Shown: positions 32,980 through 41,845, numbered from the stretch's first letter. The stretch: 64,000 nt of DNA from Candidatus Roseilinea sp. NK_OTU-006 (GCF_012931985.1 NZ_JAAFGM010000005.1:1-64000); one strand, 5' to 3'. Notes: generated by a model from the letters alone, not told the origin. A program made the numbers and translations.

Positions 32980-34242
32980 ATGACTGCAAAGCTCAGAATC
33001 ATCGAGGTCGAACGCATCACCTTGAACGTTCCTTTCACCGAACGCTGCGAGCGGTTGAACGCGCGCGAGGTCTGGAACTGGCGCGTCAGCGAGATCACGC
33101 GCGTGGTGACCGACGCCGGCATCGTCGGCTATGGCGAAACGTTGCCGCACTATACCTGGGGCCGCGTGAGCGATGAGGCAATTGCGCGCGTCAAAGGCGG
33201 CAACCCTGCCGACTTTCTCGGCGACGACGCGTTGGGCGCCGGCCTGCAGATGGCGCTCTACGACGTCGTGGGCCAGGCGCTGGGCGTCCCGGTCTATCGC
33301 TTGTTCAACTTGCCCAAAGTGCGCGATTGGTGTCCGATCTCCTGGTGGAACATTGACGCTTCGCCGGAGGACAATGCTGCCGAGGCGCAGGAAGCAGTGG
33401 CGCGCGGCTATACGTCGTACAAGATCAAGGCTCGGCCCTGGTGGGACGTGTTCGCTCAGGTCGAGGCCATCGCTCAGGTCACCCCGCCGCACTTCCGGCT
33501 TGACCTGGATTGGAACCAGATGCTCATCAACGCCGGCAACGCCGCGCCGGTGCTGGCCGAATTGGATCGTGAGCCGCGCGTGGCGATCTACGAATCGCCC
33601 ATCATGCAGCGCGATGTCGAGGGCCTGCGTCAGCTACGCAGCAAGACCAGCCGGCCGATCGCACTGCACTTCGGCGATCCTCCTTTCCCTGTCGTTGCGC
33701 GCGATCAGGTTTGCGATGGCTTCGTCGTCGGCGGAGGCGTCTCGCGCGTGTTGCGCGAAGCCGCCCAGGCCGCGGCGTTCGACAAACCGTTCTGGCTGCA
33801 ACTCGTCGGCACCGGGCTGACCACGCTGATGGCGCTGCACCTCGGCGCCGTGCTACCCTTCGCCCAGTGGCCGGCAGTCAATTGCCTGAACAACTACGCC
33901 GATGACTTACTCGCGCAGCCGATCGAGATCGTCGGCGGCTGCGCCCGCGTGCCCGAAGCGCCCGGCCTGGGCATTCCTGTGGACGAATCCGCGCTGATGA
34001 AGTATCGCATGGATCCGCCGTATGTGCTGCCTAAGCCGCGCCTGCTGTTGGAGGTGATCTGGCCGGACAACCATCGCCGTTTTTATGCCGACATCTGGCA
34101 GGTGTGGACGGATGCGCAGCACGGCAACATCCCCGCGCAAGCGCGCGGCGTGCGTATGGCGACGCACCCGGACGATGGCTCGCGTGCGTGGGCAGACCTG
34201 TTCACCCGCGCACAGGCCGGGCCGGTGGTCACGCGCATCTAG
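32980..34242 (+). CDS. enolase-superfamily protein (mandelate racemase/muconate lactonizing type)
   Basis: A 420-residue protein with the capping domain and TIM barrel of the mandelate racemase group. The KxK motif is KIKARPWWD (around residue 148), the metal ligands are the Asp of LDLDWNQM and the Glu of IYESPIMQ, and DGFVVGGGVSR follows. Substrates are acid sugars or related carboxylates. Start ATG at 32980; divergent from xdhC across a 71-base gap. The barrel loop LHFGDPPFP is unlike the usual third-ligand region, so activity is not certain. Confidence 0.85.
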   Translation: MTAKLRIIEVERITLNVPFTERCERLNAREVWNWRVSEITRVVTDAGIVGYGETLPHYTWGRVSDEAIARVKGGNPADFLGDDALGAGLQMALYDVVGQALGVPVYRLFNLPKVRDWCPISWWNIDASPEDNAAEAQEAVARGYTSYKIKARPWWDVFAQVEAIAQVTPPHFRLDLDWNQMLINAGNAAPVLAELDREPRVAIYESPIMQRDVEGLRQLRSKTSRPIALHFGDPPFPVVARDQVCDGFVVGGGVSRVLREAAQAAAFDKPFWLQLVGTGLTTLMALHLGAVLPFAQWPAVNCLNNYADDLLAQPIEIVGGCARVPEAPGLGIPVDESALMKYRMDPPYVLPKPRLLLEVIWPDNHRRFYADIWQVWTDAQHGNIPAQARGVRMATHPDDGSRAWADLFTRAQAGPVVTRI

Positions 34243-34305
34243 AGGGCGGGAACAGGCAGGCGCGAAGGCATGGCCCGCGCCGAACCCTGAGAGGCGCCTG
34301 CTGAG

Positions 34306-35280
34306 TTAGCGGCACAGCATCTCGGCGATGCGCAACATCTCGGCCGAGAGCGGCTTTTGCTGCGACGTGGCGACTTCGAGCGGCACCAGGCTGAGCTGGC
34401 CGCCATGTAAACCGACCATGTGGCCGATGCCGCTGCCGTCCAGCAGCGACTCGACGGCGCGCACCCCCATGCGCGTGGCCAGCAACCGGTCGAAAGCTGT
34501 CGGCGTGCCGCCGCGCTGCACATGTCCCAGCACCACCTCGCGCACATCGAACCCCTCGTCCACGTGGTTGGTGAGCAGGTGCTCCTTCAGCGCCCGCGTG
34601 CCGGGCGGCCATCCCTCGGCGACGATGATGATGCAGTGCGCTTTGCCGATGTGGCTGGCCTCGATGATGCGGCGCGCGACGTCGTCCGGCGAGGCCGGCC
34701 GTTCGGGGATGAGCACCATCTCCGCGCCGCAGATGATGCCGCTGGCCAGCGCCAGGTAACCGCATCGTCGGCCCATCACCTCGATCAAGAAAGCGCGCCG
34801 GTGGGAGGAGGCAGTGTCTTTGACGCGCCCCACCGCCTCGGCGATGGTGTTGAGCGCCGTGTCTACGCCGATGGCCGTGTCGGTGCCATACTGATCGTTG
34901 TCAATCGTCTTGGGCACGCCGACCAGCGGCACGCCCAGCTTGTAGAGCTGGTATGCGCCGGCCAACGTCCCGTTGCCGCCGATCACGACCAGGCCTTCGA
35001 TGCCGGCCTGCTCCAGCCGTTCTTTGGCCATGCGACGTCCCTCCGCCGTCATGAACCGCTCGCTGCGCGAGGTGCCCAGGATTGTGCCGCCTTTGCGCAA
35101 GATGCCGCCCACGTCGCGCGAGGTCATTTCGGTGAATTCGCCGGCGATGAGTCCCTCGTATCCGCGATGAACGCCGATCACCTGGACGCCATACGCCAGC
35201 GCCGAGCGCGTGACGGCGCGGATGGCGGCGTTGAGGCCGGGGACGTCGCCGCCGGAAGTAACTACTGCGATTCGCTTCAT
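34306..35280 (-). CDS. pfkA: 6-phosphofructokinase
   Basis: Phosphorylates fructose 6-phosphate in glycolysis, 324 residues. The nucleotide-binding GGDVPGLNAAIRAVTR is at the N-terminus, KTIDNDQYGTDTAIGVDTAL (around residue 125) carries the catalytic Asp, and the substrate-binding HRRAFLIEVMGRRCGYLAL follows. The phosphoryl-donor motif reads GGNGTLAGA, where classic bacterial ATP-enzymes have GGDGS; the glycine after it keeps the ATP-type pattern, but the Asp-to-Asn change leaves donor preference open. Length fits the ATP-dependent PfkA clade. Confidence 0.92.
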   Translation of the reverse strand: MKRIAVVTSGGDVPGLNAAIRAVTRSALAYGVQVIGVHRGYEGLIAGEFTEMTSRDVGGILRKGGTILGTSRSERFMTAEGRRMAKERLEQAGIEGLVVIGGNGTLAGAYQLYKLGVPLVGVPKTIDNDQYGTDTAIGVDTALNTIAEAVGRVKDTASSHRRAFLIEVMGRRCGYLALASGIICGAEMVLIPERPASPDDVARRIIEASHIGKAHCIIIVAEGWPPGTRALKEHLLTNHVDEGFDVREVVLGHVQRGGTPTAFDRLLATRMGVRAVESLLDGSGIGHMVGLHGGQLSLVPLEVATSQQKPLSAEMLRIAEMLCR

Positions 35281-35515
35281 TGCGCTTGAAAGTTTATTTT
35301 CAGCGGCCTATGCGAGGACGCACGGCACAAAGCGGGTGTCTCGGGCGGGCGAGGGCAGCGCCTTCGCCCACCCATCGAGCGTCAACGGATAGGCGCTTCA
35401 ACGCGTGTTGGGCTGAGTATGCATCAACGGAAGCCGGATGTTTAGGCCTGTTTGATTATCTACATCTACGCTGTTTGAGCGCGGGGCGCGCCCATCGGAC
35501 ATCGCGCGTCCGGCG
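35281..35515. other. intergenic gap between pfkA and the GNAT gene
   Basis: About 235 bases with no supported gene. An imperfect palindrome (TGAAAGTTTATTTTCA, near 35287-35302) lies directly upstream of pfkA and could be an operator or part of its promoter. Open frames here are short and overlap on several strands. Confidence 0.35.
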
Positions 35516-36661
35516 TCAAGTGACTGTGGACCCCAGCGCCCGCGCATACATGCGGTGCGTCTTGTAAAACGTGATGCCCAGATCGCGCATCTCGCGCTGC
35601 ATCGGCAAGTTCTCGATGCCGATCTGCACCAGGTCGGCGTGTTCATAGCCGCCCTCGACGATGCTCCGACGCATCTCGCTGAACAGCACGGCGGTGCCTC
35701 CGCCGCCGCGATGGGCCTCTGCGATGCCCATGCCGTTGATGTTTACCCAACGGGTGGATTTCCGCGCGCGCCACAGCGCCAGCCATCCCACTGGCCACAG
35801 CCGGCCGCGCACGCGTTGGATCGCTTCGGAGATGTCGGGGTAGGCCAGCAAGAATCCGACCGGCTCGTTCACCCGGTATACCAGTTTGATCAGCCGGGGG
35901 TCGGCGAACCAGATGATCTGATCGGCCATTACCTTAGCTTCGTCCGGCGTGAACGGCACGTTGCCCGCTGCGCGTCCCAGCGCGCCATTGTATAGGTCGA
36001 GCAGCGCCGGCACGGCGCGGCGCAGGGCGCGCCGCGAGGTGAAGCGCGCGACGCGCAGCCCGCGTCGCGCTTTCACACGTTCGGCGACGCGGTCAATCTG
36101 CTCAAACGCCGCCGGGTTCAGTGTGCGCGGGCTGAGGTAGCCGGAGACGATGTCGCCTTTGCCGATGAATCCGGCGTCCTCTAACAGCTTTGGGTAATAA
36201 TCGCGGTTGTAGGGGACGCCCAGCGCCGGACGGTGGGCAAACCCTTCAACCAGCAGGCCCAAGCCGTCCAGCGCGGTCATGCCCTTCGGCCCTTCGATGA
36301 AGTCCAGACCGCGCCGGCGCGCCCATTGACACGCCGCGTCGGACAAGCGGCGTGACGTGGCGAAGTCATCCTCGCACTCGAACAAGAAGAAGTGGGCCGT
36401 CCGGCTGGCGTTGAACGCGTTGTAGTGACGATTGTCCAACACGCAGATGCGCCCGCAAACATCGCCGTCGCGATAGGCCAGGAAGAAGGCCGCGTCCGAG
36501 TGCCGGAAGAACGGATGACGTGTGCGGTCGAGTTGGCGCGCCGCGTCGCCGGCCAGGGGCGGCACCCACTGCGGAATATCGCGATAGATGCGAAACGGGA
36601 AGTCCAGGAATTGACGCACCCGGGCCCGGTCGGTTGTATCTACTTCGATGATGCGGATCAT
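35516..36661 (-). CDS. GNAT-superfamily acyltransferase-like protein
   Basis: A 381-residue protein starting MIRIIEVDTTDRARVRQFLD. It has two acyltransferase-like halves: an N-terminal one with FRIYRDIPQWVPPLAGDA and FIEGPKGMTALDGLGLLVEG, and a C-terminal one with WVNINGMGIAEAHRGGGGTAVLF, which looks like an acetyl-CoA loop, and ENLPMQREMRDLGITFYKTHRMY. Homologues of this layout are common but their substrates are unknown. The start at 36661 is preferred because the longer frame upstream overlaps the divergent chelatase gene. Confidence 0.75.
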   Translation of the reverse strand: MIRIIEVDTTDRARVRQFLDFPFRIYRDIPQWVPPLAGDAARQLDRTRHPFFRHSDAAFFLAYRDGDVCGRICVLDNRHYNAFNASRTAHFFLFECEDDFATSRRLSDAACQWARRRGLDFIEGPKGMTALDGLGLLVEGFAHRPALGVPYNRDYYPKLLEDAGFIGKGDIVSGYLSPRTLNPAAFEQIDRVAERVKARRGLRVARFTSRRALRRAVPALLDLYNGALGRAAGNVPFTPDEAKVMADQIIWFADPRLIKLVYRVNEPVGFLLAYPDISEAIQRVRGRLWPVGWLALWRARKSTRWVNINGMGIAEAHRGGGGTAVLFSEMRRSIVEGGYEHADLVQIGIENLPMQREMRDLGITFYKTHRMYARALGSTVT

Positions 36662-36751
36662 GCTACGGTCATCGGAATTGTGTCGCTGCGCCACGGCAGC
36701 GCAACTGCGCTGCGCGATTGCACCCGGTCGGTGTGATAGCATTGAATTGAT

Positions 36752-37858
36752 ATGGCCATCATCTTTCCTTTCACTGCGATCGTCGGACAAGACCGCATGA
36801 AGCGTGCGCTGATTCTGAATGCGATCTATCCGCAAATCGGCGGCGTATTGATTCGCGGCGAACGCGGGACGGCCAAGAGCACCGCCGCGCGCGCGCTGGC
36901 AGCCATTTTGCCCGAAATAGATGTGATCGAAGATGATCCATTCTCGTGCGATCCGGCCCATCCCGCCTCGTTTACTGAAGATCTTAAGCGGCGCGCAGCG
37001 GCCGGCGAGTCGTTCAAGATCGTGCGACGCAAAACGCGCTTTGTGAATCTGCCGGTGAGCGCCACCGAAGACCGCGTGGTTGGCACGCTTGACATCGAAA
37101 AGGCGATCCAGAAAGGTGAGAAGCACTTCGAGCCGGGGGTGTTGGCCGCAGCCAACCGCGGCGTGCTCTATGTGGACGAAGTCAACCTGCTCGACGACCA
37201 CGTCGTGGATTTGTTGCTCGACGTTGCCGCGATGGGAGTCAACGTAGTGGAGCGCGAAGGCATCAGCTTCAGTCACCCGGCGCGCTTTGTGCTGATCGGC
37301 TCGATGAACCCGGAAGAGGGTGACTTGCGCCCGCAGTTGCTCGACCGCTTTGCGCTATGCGTGGACATCATGGGCATCCGCGACCCGCGCGCCCGCATGA
37401 CCATCCTGGAACGCAATCTGGCTTTCGAAAGCGACCCGGCGGCGTTCCTTAAGGCATGGGAGCCCTACGAGAAGGCGCTCACGCTGGAGATCGCCGAGGC
37501 GCGCGAGCGGTTGCCCTCCGTCAAACACACTCAACGCGACCTGGCGACGATCGCCAATCTGGTCGCCAGCCTCGGCGTGGATGGCCACCGCGCCGACCTG
37601 GTCATCCTCAAAACGGCGCGGGCGCACGCTGCGTTGATGGGCCGCGACGCGATCACCGAGCAGGACATCCTGCTGGCAGCGGAGCTGGCCCTGCCGCACC
37701 GCCTGAAGCGCCATCCCTTCCAGGACACCGAGCAAGCCATGGCCACGCTCAGTGAGAAGTTGCAACAGATCGAGCAGCAGACTCAGGCCCAGGCTGCTGC
37801 CGATTCGCAACCGCCGACTCCGCCGGAGGCAACGACAAAAAAAGTGAGTCGGGGCTGA
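36752..37858 (+). CDS. chelatase AAA subunit (ChlI/BchI-like, short frame of a chlD gene)
   Basis: A 368-residue AAA+ ATPase, the small-subunit type of magnesium/cobalt chelatases. Walker A is GERGTAKST (residues 36-44), Walker B is GVLYVDEVNLLDD (around residue 136), with sensor and arginine-finger regions following (IGSMNPEEGDLRPQLLDRF). The frame ends with a short low-complexity tail and a TGA at 37856. The 7-A run at 37837-37843 lets some ribosomes slip by -1 into the following vWA frame and make a full D-type protein of about 694 residues. The chelatase probably inserts cobalt or magnesium in tetrapyrrole synthesis. Confidence 0.9.
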   Translation: MAIIFPFTAIVGQDRMKRALILNAIYPQIGGVLIRGERGTAKSTAARALAAILPEIDVIEDDPFSCDPAHPASFTEDLKRRAAAGESFKIVRRKTRFVNLPVSATEDRVVGTLDIEKAIQKGEKHFEPGVLAAANRGVLYVDEVNLLDDHVVDLLLDVAAMGVNVVEREGISFSHPARFVLIGSMNPEEGDLRPQLLDRFALCVDIMGIRDPRARMTILERNLAFESDPAAFLKAWEPYEKALTLEIAEARERLPSVKHTQRDLATIANLVASLGVDGHRADLVILKTARAHAALMGRDAITEQDILLAAELALPHRLKRHPFQDTEQAMATLSEKLQQIEQQTQAQAAADSQPPTPPEATTKKVSRG

Positions 37859-37888
37859 ACGAGGACATAGACAGCCCGGAAAGCCCCG
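37825..37888 (+). other. programmed -1 ribosomal frameshift signal
   Basis: Three classic elements are present in order. An SD-like GGAGG lies at 37825-37829. The slippery heptamer A_AAA_AAA lies at 37837-37843 in the right reading frame, so that tRNA-Lys can re-pair one base back. A 7-pair stem (CGGGGCT at 37850-37856 with AGCCCCG at 37882-37888) starts six bases after it. The 0-frame stop TGA (37856-37858) begins at the last base of the left stem arm, and the -1 frame is open from the heptamer into the vWA gene. Confidence 0.85.
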
Positions 37889-37896
37889 CGCAGCTC

Positions 37897-38835
37897 ATGC
37901 CGCAAACTGTTCCTACGGTGCCGCAACAGGCGCAGGATTGGCAGGGCGGTCAGAAGATGGCCCCGGGCGAGGCGTTCCGCGCGCGCAAGCTGAACACGCC
38001 GCTCGATAAGATCACGCGCAACAGCGCCGGCAAACGCAGCACCACCCGCACCAAGCGCAAGCGCGGCCGTTACATCAAGGCCGTGCCGTCCAAGGGGCGC
38101 ATCGAAGACGTGGCTTTCGACGCGACGCTGCGCGCTGCCGCTGTGCACCAGCGAGCGCGTCGCCAGCAAGCTGACGAACAATTGAGCGCGAGCGAAGGTC
38201 AACAGGCGGCGCCTTCATCTCAGCCGGCCCTGTACGTCCGCCGGTCGGACATTCACCGGAAGGTGCGCGTGCGCCGGGCGGCCAACCTCATCCTGTTCGT
38301 CCTAGATGCATCGTGGAGCATGGCCGTGGCTGAGCGAATGGCCGCTACTAAGGGCGCGATCATGTCGCTGCTGACAGATGCCTATCAGCGCCGCGACCGC
38401 GTCGGCCTGATCGTCTTTCAGAAGAACAGCGCCACCTTGGTGTTGCCGCCCACGTCGTCGGTGGAGCTGGCCCAAAAGGCGTTGCGCGACATCCCCGTTG
38501 GCGGCAAAACGCCGCTCAGCGCCGGCCTCACCCTGTCGCTGCACGTCACCCTACGCGAGAAACGCCTGCATCCCGAGGTGATGCCGTTGCTGATCGTGCT
38601 CACCGACGGCGCTGGCAATGTGAGCATGGGTAATCTGCCGCCGCAGGTCGAAGCGCATCGCATTGCGAACCAGATTCGCGACGAACGTATTCGCTCGGTG
38701 GTGATCAACATGGAGCATGTCGCGTTCGACCAAGGCCTGGCGCGCAAGCTGGCCGAGCACCTCAACGCGAGCTGCCTCTCCCTGCGCGAACTGTGCGCCG
38801 AGGCGCTCTACGAGGCGGTGAAGCGGGAGCTGTAA
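37897..38835 (+). CDS. chelatase vWA half (C-terminal part of ChlD-like protein)
   Basis: The frame encodes 312 residues from its first ATG and is open back to the frameshift site at 37843, which would fuse it to the AAA half. A basic linker (PSKGRIEDVAFDATLRAAAV) joins to a von Willebrand type A domain with the metal-binding DASWSMA motif (around residue 136), TLVLPPTSSVELAQKAL and GKTPLSAGLTL. This is the D-type part of magnesium or cobalt chelatases, which docks to the AAA ring. No Shine-Dalgarno precedes the ATG at 37897, which supports expression mainly through frameshifting. Confidence 0.85.
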   Translation: MPQTVPTVPQQAQDWQGGQKMAPGEAFRARKLNTPLDKITRNSAGKRSTTRTKRKRGRYIKAVPSKGRIEDVAFDATLRAAAVHQRARRQQADEQLSASEGQQAAPSSQPALYVRRSDIHRKVRVRRAANLILFVLDASWSMAVAERMAATKGAIMSLLTDAYQRRDRVGLIVFQKNSATLVLPPTSSVELAQKALRDIPVGGKTPLSAGLTLSLHVTLREKRLHPEVMPLLIVLTDGAGNVSMGNLPPQVEAHRIANQIRDERIRSVVINMEHVAFDQGLARKLAEHLNASCLSLRELCAEALYEAVKREL

Positions 38836-38946
38836 TATGTCCTGCGGAACGCCGGGGAGCAGCCATTTGCCGGCTTCTCAGTCTCTGCTCCTTGCCTCTT
38901 ATAATAACGTCGAAGTTCGAAGAATTGGAGAAAAGCGAAAGAAGCG

Positions 38947-39240
38947 ATGTCCGACACCCATCCCCCCATCAAGTTCTACGGCGCCATGTGGTGTGGCGAT
39001 ACGCGCCGCGCGCGCTCGTGGTTTGACAACCATAAAATCCCATACGAGTGGATAGATGTGGACAAGAACAAAGAGGCGGAGGAGTTCGTCAAATCGGTCA
39101 ACAATGGCTTCCGTAGCATTCCGACGATCGTCTTCGCCGACGGCTCACGGCTGACCGAGCCCAGCGTGCGTAAGCTGGAAGAGCACGCGCGCAAGCTGGG
39201 TTTGATCCCGTCGGCGCCCGAGCAATCTGCTGATGTCTGA
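38947..39240 (+). CDS. glutaredoxin-like protein (mycoredoxin/NrdH type)
   Basis: A 97-residue thioredoxin-fold protein. The active site reads CGDT, so only one of the usual two cysteines is present (monothiol). The cis-proline motif is SIPTIVFADG and the C-terminal helix follows normally. It probably reduces mixed disulfides with a low-molecular-weight thiol. A TATAAT-like sequence occurs near 38896-38901, about 50 bases upstream. Its end overlaps the start of the DUF4230 gene by eight bases. Confidence 0.85.
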   Translation: MSDTHPPIKFYGAMWCGDTRRARSWFDNHKIPYEWIDVDKNKEAEEFVKSVNNGFRSIPTIVFADGSRLTEPSVRKLEEHARKLGLIPSAPEQSADV

Positions 39241-40063
39241 CCCGAGCGCGCACCGGCGGGTCACCGCGCGCAGTCATCCTGCGGAAGCGTTGCCGGCATC
39301 GGAGATGGAGCGCCCAGAGCCATATCCGGATGTTCAGACGACATCGGCGCCTGCGCCGGCAACGATTCAGGCGCCGGCGCGTGGCCTGTCGCAGGCGACG
39401 CTGGGCTGCCTGATCGGCGCCGGCATTATTGCGCTTGCGCTGCTGATCGCCGGCGCGCTGGTCGCCTTTGCCGTGCGTGAGTCCACCCAGCGCGTGGCGG
39501 AGACGGTCGAGCGCGCCAACCCGGCCAACATCATCCAGACGGTGATTCCGCTGCCTACGCCTACGGTTGTGGCACGGCCGCCGGCTGTGCTGCAGGTGCG
39601 CGCCATCAGCGAACTGGCGACTGCGCAGTCGCTGCTTTCGACTATCGTCGAAGTTCAACAGGCGCGCGTGGGCAATGTGCTCTACGAGAAGTTGGTGCTC
39701 ATCGCGTGTGGTCGGGTGAAAGCCGGCGTTGCGCTTGCTCAGCTCAGAGATAGCGACGTGGACGTATTGGACGACGGCAAGACGGTGCGCGTGAAGCTGC
39801 CGCGCGCCCAACTGCTCGACGCGTACTTGATTGACGACTCGACGCAGCCATGCACGACGCGCGTGTATGACCGCACGAACCTGCTGCTGATCCCGGAGAG
39901 CAAAGATTTGGAGGCGCAAGCGCGAGAGAAGGCGCTGGAGGCAATCCGGACGACGGCGATAGAGAGCGGCCTGCTGGGCGACGCTCGTCGCAACGCACAA
40001 ATCGCCATCGAGCGCATCTTATTGAATACCGGCTACGAACGGGTCGAGTTCATCGAAGAGTAG
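39233..40063 (+). CDS. DUF4230 domain membrane protein
   Basis: A 276-residue protein. A long N-terminal cytoplasmic part rich in Pro/Ala (about 58 residues) is followed by a transmembrane helix (LGCLIGAGIIALALLIAGALV in two halves) and an exported C-terminal DUF4230 domain. The domain shows the family pattern LATAQSLLSTIVEVQQAR, LIACGRVKAGVALAQL and VRVKLPRAQLLDAYLIDD. The family has no established function. Start overlaps the glutaredoxin-like gene. Confidence 0.8.
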   Translation: MSDPSAHRRVTARSHPAEALPASEMERPEPYPDVQTTSAPAPATIQAPARGLSQATLGCLIGAGIIALALLIAGALVAFAVRESTQRVAETVERANPANIIQTVIPLPTPTVVARPPAVLQVRAISELATAQSLLSTIVEVQQARVGNVLYEKLVLIACGRVKAGVALAQLRDSDVDVLDDGKTVRVKLPRAQLLDAYLIDDSTQPCTTRVYDRTNLLLIPESKDLEAQAREKALEAIRTTAIESGLLGDARRNAQIAIERILLNTGYERVEFIEE

Positions 40064-40113
40064 CGCAGCGCCCAAGACGCACGCTGACATCCGGCACACC
40101 CTCTGCGCCTTTG

Positions 40114-40980
40114 CTATTCCTCTGCTATCGTCACCTCGACCTCGGCCGGCCCCTGACCGGTCTCGCGGTGGCACTGCTCGCAGGCGGGTTTGACGACGCC
40201 TTGAAGATCGAGGAAGCGCGCTGCGTCTGATGAGCGATGCGCCTGGTGACAGTTGGCGCACTGCACGGTTGTCTCATAGCGCACCAGTCCCATTGCGATG
40301 ATGGCTTGCGGGTCCGGTTCATCCTTTGGCGCGGTCAACGGCGCGCCGCGCTTCCACACTTCATAGGCGGCCGGCAGCGTGTTGTGCATGTGGTTGGCCG
40401 CGCCCGCGATGAGCAACTGCGCTTGGTGACATGTCACGCAGCCCTCGTTGGTGAGGTGCGGCCGACGCAAGCCCAGCGTGGTCTGCGCCACCGTCCGCGT
40501 GATCCCGTTGGTCACCGTCGTCGTGATGGCGGTTTTCTCCAGGCGCTGGTCGTCCCGACCAGCCAGCCATAGCGCGGTCAGCTCTGCGCTGAGGATCAGC
40601 GTTTCCACGCGGTGGCGTGTGCCGCCGTTGCCGCGATGACAGTCAATGCAGCGCAGTTCGCCGCCTGCGCCGTGGATGCTTTGGTAGTGATAGCTGGATA
40701 GATCGGGCGCAAGCGCGCCGGCGATTGCGGATTGAGCGCGCTCGACGTAGGCGCGATGCTGGGCAGTGTGGCACGCTAAGCAAAACGCATCGCGCTCTTG
40801 GCGCTCGATGACGGTGAACGCGCTCGCCGCGCCTATGCCGACCGCAATCAGCACGCCGAGCGCCAAGAGCGCGCCGGTGGGCGACCGACGCCGGCGACGA
40901 TGGAATGCGCCTTCGTAGGTTTCCTCGTCCAGATCGTCGTCGGGCAACTCATACGAGTCGGCGATGCGATAGCGCGGCAT
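40114..40980 (-). CDS. membrane-anchored pentaheme cytochrome c
   Basis: A 288-residue protein with one N-terminal transmembrane helix (GALLALGVLIAVGIGAASAF) and five CxxCH heme-binding motifs at about residues 67, 111, 181, 241 and 267 (CLACH, CIDCH, CVTCH, CANCH, CEQCH). The layout recalls NapC/NirT-like quinol-oxidising cytochromes, which normally have four hemes, but the spacing differs. It lies four bases after lgt at the tail of the complex I operon. A role in respiration at the outer membrane face is likely. The start at 40980 fits a short cytoplasmic tail. Confidence 0.85.
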   Translation of the reverse strand: MPRYRIADSYELPDDDLDEETYEGAFHRRRRRSPTGALLALGVLIAVGIGAASAFTVIERQERDAFCLACHTAQHRAYVERAQSAIAGALAPDLSSYHYQSIHGAGGELRCIDCHRGNGGTRHRVETLILSAELTALWLAGRDDQRLEKTAITTTVTNGITRTVAQTTLGLRRPHLTNEGCVTCHQAQLLIAGAANHMHNTLPAAYEVWKRGAPLTAPKDEPDPQAIIAMGLVRYETTVQCANCHQAHRSSDAARFLDLQGVVKPACEQCHRETGQGPAEVEVTIAEE

Positions 40981-40984
40981 AGGG

Positions 40985-41845
40985 TTACGCCGAAGTCGCG
41001 CGTTGCGGCGCAAGGGGCGGGCGAACGATGTGATTGGCGAGCAGCACTGCGGCGCCGAGGACGATGCCGCCGAGGGAGATCCAAACGGCCGTCGGCAGCG
41101 CGCCAAACGTCCAGGCGTCGGGCCGAAAGAGCAGTTCCACCCACGACCGGCCTAGCCCGTACCAGATGAAGTACATCGCCATCATGTCGCCGTCGCGCAG
41201 ACGATCTTGGAAGCGCCGTGCGATTCCCATCAGCCCAATGAACCCGATGAAGTTCCAAACCGACTCGTAGAAGAAGGTGGGGTGGAAGCGCGTCTCTGGC
41301 GGATAGCGTTGCAGGTCGGTGAAATCCACGCTCGGAGTGCGGATGCGGAAGGTCGGGTCTATGGTGATGCCCCACCAGGTGGAGCCGGTTGGCCCGCCGT
41401 ATAGCTCTTGGTTGAAATAGTTGCCCCAGCGGCCGATGGACTGTGCGAGCAGCAGGCCGGGCGCCACGCTGTCGGCCAACCGGCGAAAGCGGACATGGTG
41501 CTTGATGCTGACGAGCCAGGCGCCGATGATGCCGCCGATCAAGCCACCGTAGATGCCCAGCCCGCCGTTCCAGATGGCGAAGATTTGAAGTGGGTTCTGG
41601 CGGTAATAGGCCCAACCGCTGTTGCTGCCGTCGTTGGGTGAAGAGAAGACGTGGTATAGCCGCGCGCCGATGATGCCCAGCACAATGACCCACAGCGCGC
41701 CATCCCAGACCACGTTAGGATCCTCTCCGCGGCGTTTCATCTCCAACGCCGCGATGTAAGTGGCCACGATCATGCCGGTCGTGACGATGACGCCATACCA
41801 ATGCACGCGCAGCGGGCCAAGCTCGAATGCGATTCGCGGATCCAC
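40985..41845 (-). CDS. lgt: prolipoprotein diacylglyceryl transferase
   Basis: Attaches the diacylglycerol group to lipoprotein signal cysteines. About 286 residues with seven hydrophobic segments. The Lgt signature GRWGNYFNQELYGG lies in the middle, with the catalytic Arg and Asn residues. The GTG at 41845 is chosen because a good Shine-Dalgarno GGGGGAG precedes it; the longer frame upstream overlaps nuoM. It lies 20 bases after nuoM on the same strand. A lipoprotein with a lipobox is encoded in the window (15576-17033). Confidence 0.93.
   Translation of the reverse strand: MDPRIAFELGPLRVHWYGVIVTTGMIVATYIAALEMKRRGEDPNVVWDGALWVIVLGIIGARLYHVFSSPNDGSNSGWAYYRQNPLQIFAIWNGGLGIYGGLIGGIIGAWLVSIKHHVRFRRLADSVAPGLLLAQSIGRWGNYFNQELYGGPTGSTWWGITIDPTFRIRTPSVDFTDLQRYPPETRFHPTFFYESVWNFIGFIGLMGIARRFQDRLRDGDMMAMYFIWYGLGRSWVELLFRPDAWTFGALPTAVWISLGGIVLGAAVLLANHIVRPPLAPQRATSA

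Noticed and set aside
35280-35567. Short plus-strand frame upstream of the GNAT gene end
   Set aside because: Basic, low-complexity translation with no recognisable family and overlapping the end of a real gene.
36752-38835. Mg-chelatase-like genes as evidence of a phototroph
   Set aside because: The AAA and vWA frames also occur in cobalt chelatases of non-phototrophs, and no other bch or reaction-centre gene is present in the window.
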